A stretch of 64,000 nucleotides of DNA. Source: Devosia soli. Lineage in GTDB: Bacteria > Pseudomonadota > Alphaproteobacteria > Rhizobiales > Devosiaceae. The stretch spans positions 1-64,000 of the forward strand of contig NZ_LAJG01000042.1 of the NCBI RefSeq assembly GCF_000970455.1. Direction: 5' to 3'. Made by a program: the position numbers and the translations under genes. The notes below the pieces were generated by a model, which worked only from the letters and a program-made list of their open reading frames with translations, was not told where the DNA came from and did no database searches. Positions 59,780 through 64,000 of this stretch are shown one piece after another. Every line of letters starts with the position of its first letter. The first letter of the stretch is position 1.

Positions 59780-61431
59780 GCGTTCTCACCATGTTTATTC
59801 CGCTCTTCAAACGCCGCCTCGGCGCCCTGAGCCTCACGCTCTTGCTCTCGGTCGTCACGCTTGCAAGCGGCATCGCGCTTCTGGGCACTTCCGGCTGGTT
59901 CATCACCGCAACCGCGCTGACGACGCTTGGCCTTGGCTTCAACCTTTTCGTCCCCTCAGCCATGGTGCGCGCCTTTTCCTTCGTCCGCATCCTCGCCCGC
60001 TATGGCGAGCGCTTCGTCGGCCACAATGCAACGTTGAAACTCCTGTCCGACCTGCGCGGCTGGCTCTTTGGCGCCCTCTTTCCGCGCCTGCCACTGGCTG
60101 ATCGGTCTATCCGCCACGGCGATATCGTCAGCCGTCTCACCGCCGATATCGACGCGCTCGACGTCGCCTTCCTCGTTGCGGTCGGTCCGATGCTTGGCGC
60201 CCTTCTCATAGGCACGGTCATGACGGTGGTCCTGGCCCTTTTGCTCCCCGGCGCCGCGATCATCTATGGCGCATGCATTGGCCTTGCCGCCATCGCCGTG
60301 CCCGTCATCCTGGTGCTGGTTGCACGCAAGGCCGGCCGCGACACCGTGCTTGCCGCCGCCGATGCCCGCATCGCCGTTTACGACGCCATCAATGGACATG
60401 CCGATCTGACCATTCTCGGCGTCCTCGGTAGCGCCCACGCCCGCTTCAATGACATTGCTGAACGCCTTCGCGATCGGCGCCTGCTGCTCGCGGCATTGAC
60501 TTCTGGCGCCGCTGTCCTCGTCCAATTCCTTGCCGCCCTCGCTCTCGTCGGCACGCTCTGGCAGGGTCTTGCGGCCCAGGAAGCTGGGACGCTCGATCCT
60601 GCCGTGTTGGTCGGTCTCGTCCTTGCCGTGCTCGGCAGCTTTGAAGCTACGGGCGTCATCGTTCGCAGCGTCGGAAAATCACTCGCTGCCTTTGCCGCCG
60701 CCGAACGGCTCAATGCCCTCACGCAAGTGCCCCCTGCGATCGTCGAGCCGGCCCACCCCAAGCCATTCCCCACAGACCACAGCGTGACCTTGAGCGACGT
60801 GCATTTCAGCTACGACGCCGGTGCGCCCGTCCTCAAAGGCGTGACCCTGACGATGGCCCAGGGCGAACGCATCGCGATTGCGGGCCCGAGCGGTGGCGGA
60901 AAATCTACCCTGCTCCACCTGCTTCTGCGTCTCGCCGAGCCTCATTGCGGCACCATTCGCATTGGCACGACACGGCTCTCCGACATCAAGTCGAGCGAGG
61001 TTCATGCGCACATAGCGCTACTGAGCCAGGACAGCCCGGTCTTTATCGATACGATCCGCAATAATCTGCGCGTCGCCCGCGCCGCGGCCGACGACGAGGC
61101 ACTCTGGCAAGCGCTTGCCGTTGCACGCCTCGACACATTCGTTGCGAGCCTGCCACAGGGCCTCGATACGGTTGTCGGGGAATCTGGCCGCACGCTATCG
61201 GCCGGTCAGATGCGCCGGCTCTGCCTTGCCCGTACATTGCTTTCGCAAGCGTCGATCATTCTGCTCGATGAACCGACCGATGCCCTCGACCGCGCCAATG
61301 AGATCGCATTTTTCGAAACCCTCCGCGCTGCCACGGTCGGGAAGACGGTGATCATGGTCACCCACGCAGACGTGCCACCAGGCACGGTCGATCGGGTGGT
61401 TGAAATGCGCAATGGGACGATCAGAGACTGA
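59776..61431 (+). CDS. cydC: Cytochrome bd assembly ABC exporter subunit CydC
   Basis: A 551-residue partner of CydD. Six membrane helices come first (LSLTLLLSVVTLASGIALLG opens), then Walker A IAGPSGGGKSTLLHLLLRLA, a signature reading LSAGQMRRLCLARTLL (Ala for the second Gly) and Walker B IILLDEPTDALDRAN. The changed signature is tolerable in heterodimeric exporters, where one site is often weaker. Translation is coupled to cydD. Confidence 0.92.
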   Translation: MSVLTMFIPLFKRRLGALSLTLLLSVVTLASGIALLGTSGWFITATALTTLGLGFNLFVPSAMVRAFSFVRILARYGERFVGHNATLKLLSDLRGWLFGALFPRLPLADRSIRHGDIVSRLTADIDALDVAFLVAVGPMLGALLIGTVMTVVLALLLPGAAIIYGACIGLAAIAVPVILVLVARKAGRDTVLAAADARIAVYDAINGHADLTILGVLGSAHARFNDIAERLRDRRLLLAALTSGAAVLVQFLAALALVGTLWQGLAAQEAGTLDPAVLVGLVLAVLGSFEATGVIVRSVGKSLAAFAAAERLNALTQVPPAIVEPAHPKPFPTDHSVTLSDVHFSYDAGAPVLKGVTLTMAQGERIAIAGPSGGGKSTLLHLLLRLAEPHCGTIRIGTTRLSDIKSSEVHAHIALLSQDSPVFIDTIRNNLRVARAAADDEALWQALAVARLDTFVASLPQGLDTVVGESGRTLSAGQMRRLCLARTLLSQASIILLDEPTDALDRANEIAFFETLRAATVGKTVIMVTHADVPPGTVDRVVEMRNGTIRD

Positions 61432-61439
61432 GCAACGGC

Positions 61440-62162
61440 TCAGCCGCAGCGAAAACGAAGCTGGGCAAGATCGACGATGGTCACGTGCCGATAATTGGCG
61501 ATCTCGATCACCTTGTCCGCCTTGAGCTTGCTCATCTGCCGGCTGACCGTTTCGATGGTCAGCCCGAGGAAGTCGGCAATATCGGCGCGGCTCAGCGGTA
61601 AGTCGAATGTCGCCAGCGCATCATCTTCGGTCGGATCGATGTGCGTGGCGATAAGATAAAGGAAACTGGCGACCTTTTCGCTTGCCGTCTTGCGGCCCAG
61701 CGTTACCATCCAGTCGCGCGCCTCGTCGAGCTCGCGCAGCGCCTGCATCATGATGCGGTGCTCGACCGGCCCGCCCGCCGCCATCAGCGCTTCCAGCGCA
61801 GGCTTGGGAATAAGACACAGCTCGACATCAGATGCCGTTTCCGCGGTCACCCGGCTTTCGGTCGCGAAAGGGCGACCCAAAAGGTCCGGTGCAAATTGCA
61901 GCCCAACCAACTGCTGCCGTCCGTCTTCGAGGACCTTGCTGAGCTTGACCACGCCCTTGAGCACGTTCGCGTAGGAAGCGATAGGCATGGCATCGGCCAT
62001 GATTTCCTGCCCCGGCTCGCGCCGCACCCGGCGCGTATGCCTAGAAATCGAGAGAAGCTGTTCCGAGGTCATTGCACCACAAATGCCCTGGTGCCGTGCT
62101 TCACAGCTCTGGCACAGAATGGGCAGGTCCGAATTGTGGATGTCTTTGCGAACCGTCTGCAT
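61440..62162 (-). CDS. Fnr-type oxygen-sensing regulator (FnrN-like)
   Basis: A 240-residue Crp/Fnr protein. The N-terminal cysteines CQSCEARHQGIC (C-x2-C-x7-C) plus a central Cys in DVELCLIPKPAL can hold an oxygen-labile 4Fe-4S cluster, as in FnrN/FnrL. The C-terminal HTH reads LPLSRADIADFLGLTIETVS RQMSKL, with the E-x-x-S-R recognition pattern of FNR. It likely activates the cyd promoters through the box at 57968 in low oxygen. AGGAG lies before the ATG. Its stop is 8 bp from the cydC stop. Confidence 0.92.
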   Translation of the reverse strand: MQTVRKDIHNSDLPILCQSCEARHQGICGAMTSEQLLSISRHTRRVRREPGQEIMADAMPIASYANVLKGVVKLSKVLEDGRQQLVGLQFAPDLLGRPFATESRVTAETASDVELCLIPKPALEALMAAGGPVEHRIMMQALRELDEARDWMVTLGRKTASEKVASFLYLIATHIDPTEDDALATFDLPLSRADIADFLGLTIETVSRQMSKLKADKVIEIANYRHVTIVDLAQLRFRCG

Positions 62163-62275
62163 GGATCAAGCTCCTGACATCGTCTGCAATAGTCCGTCCG
62201 TGTCGCCAATATAATCGTCAGAAATGACGCTGTGCCAACTGGTCGCATCGGCGAAAAAAATCGGCGACACGGCTC

Positions 62276-62306
62276 TTGACCTTACCATGATGGGAAGGTC
62301 TATCTA
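62276..62306 (+). promoter_or_regulatory. CueR/MerR-type copper promoter of copA
   Basis: A -35 box TTGACC (62276-62281) and a -10 box TATCTA (62301-62306) are separated by 19 bp, the overlong spacer of MerR-family promoters. Within it lies the dyad ACCTTAC-CATGATG-GGAAGGT (62279-62299), close to the CueR operator. The copA ATG follows 23 bp after the -10 box. No cueR gene is in the window. Confidence 0.88.
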
Positions 62307-62328
62307 GTTGAGGACGAGGTAAAGACCA

Positions 62329-64000
62329 ATGAACACACACGTCCATCACACACCATCACCAACTCCCGTCGCCCTCGACATCGAGGGCATGACCTGCGCC
62401 TCCTGCGTGTCACGGGTGGAAAAGGCTCTCCTTAAAGTTCCAGGCGTCGAAGCTGCCTCGGTCAACCTGGCGACTGAACGCGCCACAGTGACTGGCGGCG
62501 ATACCGAGGCCCTGCTCAAGGCGGTCGAAAAGGTCGGCTACAAGGGAAGCCTTCGCCAGCCCGAACACGCGGGCCACGGCCACGCTCATCATCACCATGA
62601 CGAGGATGCAAAAATCCTCCGCCGCGACCTCATCGTTGCGGCCATCCCTACCATCCCGCTCTTTGCGCTGGAGATGCTGGGCCATCTCTACATGCCCTTC
62701 CACATGTGGCTGATCTCCGTCGTCCCGATGAACGTCCTTTATGTGGCCTACTTCATCCTCGCGAGCTTCGTGCTCTTCGTGCCGGGCCTGCGGTTCTTCA
62801 AGACCGGTATCCCTGCTCTTTTCCGCGGCGCACCGGAGATGAACTCGCTCGTTGCTCTGGGGGCAGGCGCCGCTTGGCTCTTTTCCAGTGTGGTCACCTT
62901 CGCACCGCAGCTCGTACCGGCCGAAACGCGCTATGTCTATTTCGAAGCCGCTGCCGTCATCGTCACACTGATCCTCGTCGGTCGCTGGCTGGAAGCCTTG
63001 GCCAAGGGCCGCACCGGCGATGCCATTCAGCGCCTCGTGCGCGAGCAGGCTAAGACCGCTCGCGTCGAGCACCAGGGAATGGTGCATGAGGTGCCGATCG
63101 AACAGGTCAAGGTCGGCGACATCGTCGTCGTCCGCCCCGGCGAAAAGATCGCCGTCGATGGCGAGCTGGTCGATGGCACGAGCCATGTCAAAGAATCCAT
63201 GATCTCCGGCGAGCCCCTGCCGGTCTCCAAGAAATCCGGAGATACCGTTATCGGCGGCACGCTCAACACTTCAGGCAGCTTCCGCTTCCGCGCCACCAAG
63301 GTCGGCGGAGACACGATGTTGGCCCAGATCATCCGCATGGTCGAAGAGGCACAGGGCGGCAAGTTGCCGATCCAGCGCACCGTTGATCTCATTACTGCCT
63401 GGTTCGTGCCGGCCGTGATGGCGCTTGCTGCTCTGACCTTTGTCGTCTGGTTCATCTGGGGACCTGACCCGGCCATGACCTTCGGCTTCGTCAACGCCGT
63501 TGCCGTCCTGATCATCGCCTGCCCGTGCGCCATGGGTCTTGCGACGCCGACCTCGATCATGGTTGGCACCGGCCGCGCCGCCGAACTCGGCGTCCTCTTC
63601 AGAAAGAGCGAGGCCCTGCAACGCCTGCGCGAGGCCGACGTCGTCGCCTTTGACAAGACCGGTACCCTCACCGAAGGCAAGCCTGTCCTGACGGACCTGA
63701 TCCTCGACGACGATTTCGAACATGACGATGTTCTGTCGCTGGTTGCTGCTGCTGAAAGCCGCTCGGAGCACCCGATCGCCCTTGCGATCGTGGCTGCGGC
63801 GCAAGAGGCTGGCCTCAGCCTGCCTCAGGTCGAGCACTTCGATTCCGACCCCGGTCACGGCGTCATCGCCACCATTGGCGGTCGCAAGGTGCGGGTCGGC
63901 TCGGCCCGCATGATGGAGGGCCTTGATCTTTCCGACTTCGAACACACGCTTCAGCGCTTCGCCGACGAGGGCAAGACGCCCGTCTTCGCCGCCATAGGCG
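62329..64000 (+). CDS. copA: Cu+-exporting P1B-type ATPase (cut by right edge)
   Basis: The first 557 codons are present and in frame to the window end. The N-terminus has one heavy-metal-associated domain with the Cu-binding [11 protein letters not shown] near residue 21, then a His-rich linker ([12 protein letters not shown]). Membrane helices precede the actuator loop with [14 protein letters not shown]. The ion-path motif [12 protein letters not shown] and the phosphorylation site [12 protein letters not shown] follow, then the nucleotide-binding HP ([11 protein letters not shown]). It exports Cu+ from the cytoplasm. GAGGACGAGG precedes the ATG. Confidence 0.95.
   Translation, partial: MNTHVHHTPSPTPVALDIEGMTCASCVSRVEKALLKVPGVEAASVNLATERATVTGGDTEALLKAVEKVGYKGSLRQPEHAGHGHAHHHHDEDAKILRRDLIVAAIPTIPLFALEMLGHLYMPFHMWLISVVPMNVLYVAYFILASFVLFVPGLRFFKTGIPALFRGAPEMNSLVALGAGAAWLFSSVVTFAPQLVPAETRYVYFEAAAVIVTLILVGRWLEALAKGRTGDAIQRLVREQAKTARVEHQGMVHEVPIEQVKVGDIVVVRPGEKIAVDGELVDGTSHVKESMISGEPLPVSKKSGDTVIGGTLNTSGSFRFRATKVGGDTMLAQIIRMVEEAQGGKLPIQRTVDLITAWFVPAVMALAALTFVVWFIWGPDPAMTFGFVNAVAVLIIACPCAMGLATPTSIMVGTGRAAELGVLFRKSEALQRLREADVVAFDKTGTLTEGKPVLTDLILDDDFEHDDVLSLVAAAESRSEHPIALAIVAAAQEAGLSLPQVEHFDSDPGHGVIATIGGRKVRVGSARMMEGLDLSDFEHTLQRFADEGKTPVFAAIG

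Noticed and set aside
62410-63186. Minus-strand frames opposite the right end
   Set aside because: The plus strand carries an uninterrupted copper ATPase with MTCASC, CPC and DKTGT motifs; the minus frames are shadows.

Overview
The window is a high-GC stretch of an alphaproteobacterial chromosome, most likely Hyphomicrobiales (Rhizobiales) and possibly Devosia-like. That placement is inferred from gene content: a Rhodobacter-type gene transfer agent (GTA) cluster, a MucR/Ros regulator, DUF1491, DUF5330, DUF2336 and DUF6456 proteins, a TAT-exported repeat protein of a rhizobial type, and a Rhizobium-style rhamnose locus (rhaRSTPQU with divergent rhaDI). Genes are densely packed, with many 1-8 bp start/stop overlaps. 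No rRNA, tRNA, CRISPR array, insertion sequence or integrase was seen.

Layout. 1-6641 (minus strand): head and packaging half of a GTA cluster, from the small terminase to the first codons of the major tail protein; the tail half lies beyond the left edge. 6727-9405: KTSC protein, Hsp70-like ATPase, degenerate GGDEF protein. 9565-13866: YcgN-type cysteine-cluster protein, then a coupled run of a class A penicillin-binding protein, DUF1214, DUF1254 and YnfA. 13871-18711: small singletons (unknown protein, VOC, NUDIX, acyltransferase, chromate transporter, lipoprotein). 19008-27335: DUF2336 protein, a sensor kinase/peptidoglycan-binding/DUF1491 cassette, DUF5330, SufE, a second acyltransferase, DUF6456 plus a DnaA-domain-IV-like HTH protein, and MucR. 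27481-33314: complete seven-gene Mrp Na+/H+ antiporter operon (mrpABCDEFG, minus). 33506-43378: oligopeptidase B, Fe-type superoxide dismutase, receiver-domain protein, SLOG-like protein, HerA-like ATPase, TAT-exported repeat protein, asparaginase, SH3 protein, sugar-nucleotide epimerase-like protein. 43491-53133: L-rhamnose uptake and catabolism. 53234-54735: an AT-richer accessory gene, a YbaK deacylase, a DUF1127 mini-protein. 54985-62162: cytochrome bd oxidase (cydABX), its assembly ABC exporter (cydDC) and an Fnr-type oxygen sensor, with a perfect FNR box in the cydA/cydD intergenic region. 62329-end: a Cu+-exporting P-type ATPase behind a 19-bp-spacer MerR/CueR-type promoter.

How the parts work together. 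The rhamnose block takes up L-rhamnose by an ABC importer (RhaSTPQ), mutarotates it (RhaU), isomerises it (RhaI) and cleaves rhamnulose-1-phosphate with a fused aldolase/dehydrogenase (RhaD), under a DeoR-family repressor; the kinase step (RhaK) is not in the window. The cyd block is a self-contained microaerobic respiration module whose oxygen sensor is encoded beside it. Three families of short palindromic repeats sit between genes. One (family A) lies 0-10 bp behind the stop codon of five different minus-strand genes; another pair flanks rhaD as near-identical direct copies.

No clearly new multi-gene system was found. The most unusual items are a 51-codon ORF threaded between two GTA genes by start/stop overlaps on both sides, the stop-codon-abutting repeat family, the missing rhamnulokinase, and an AT-rich MltR/HEPN-like gene next to what may be gene debris.
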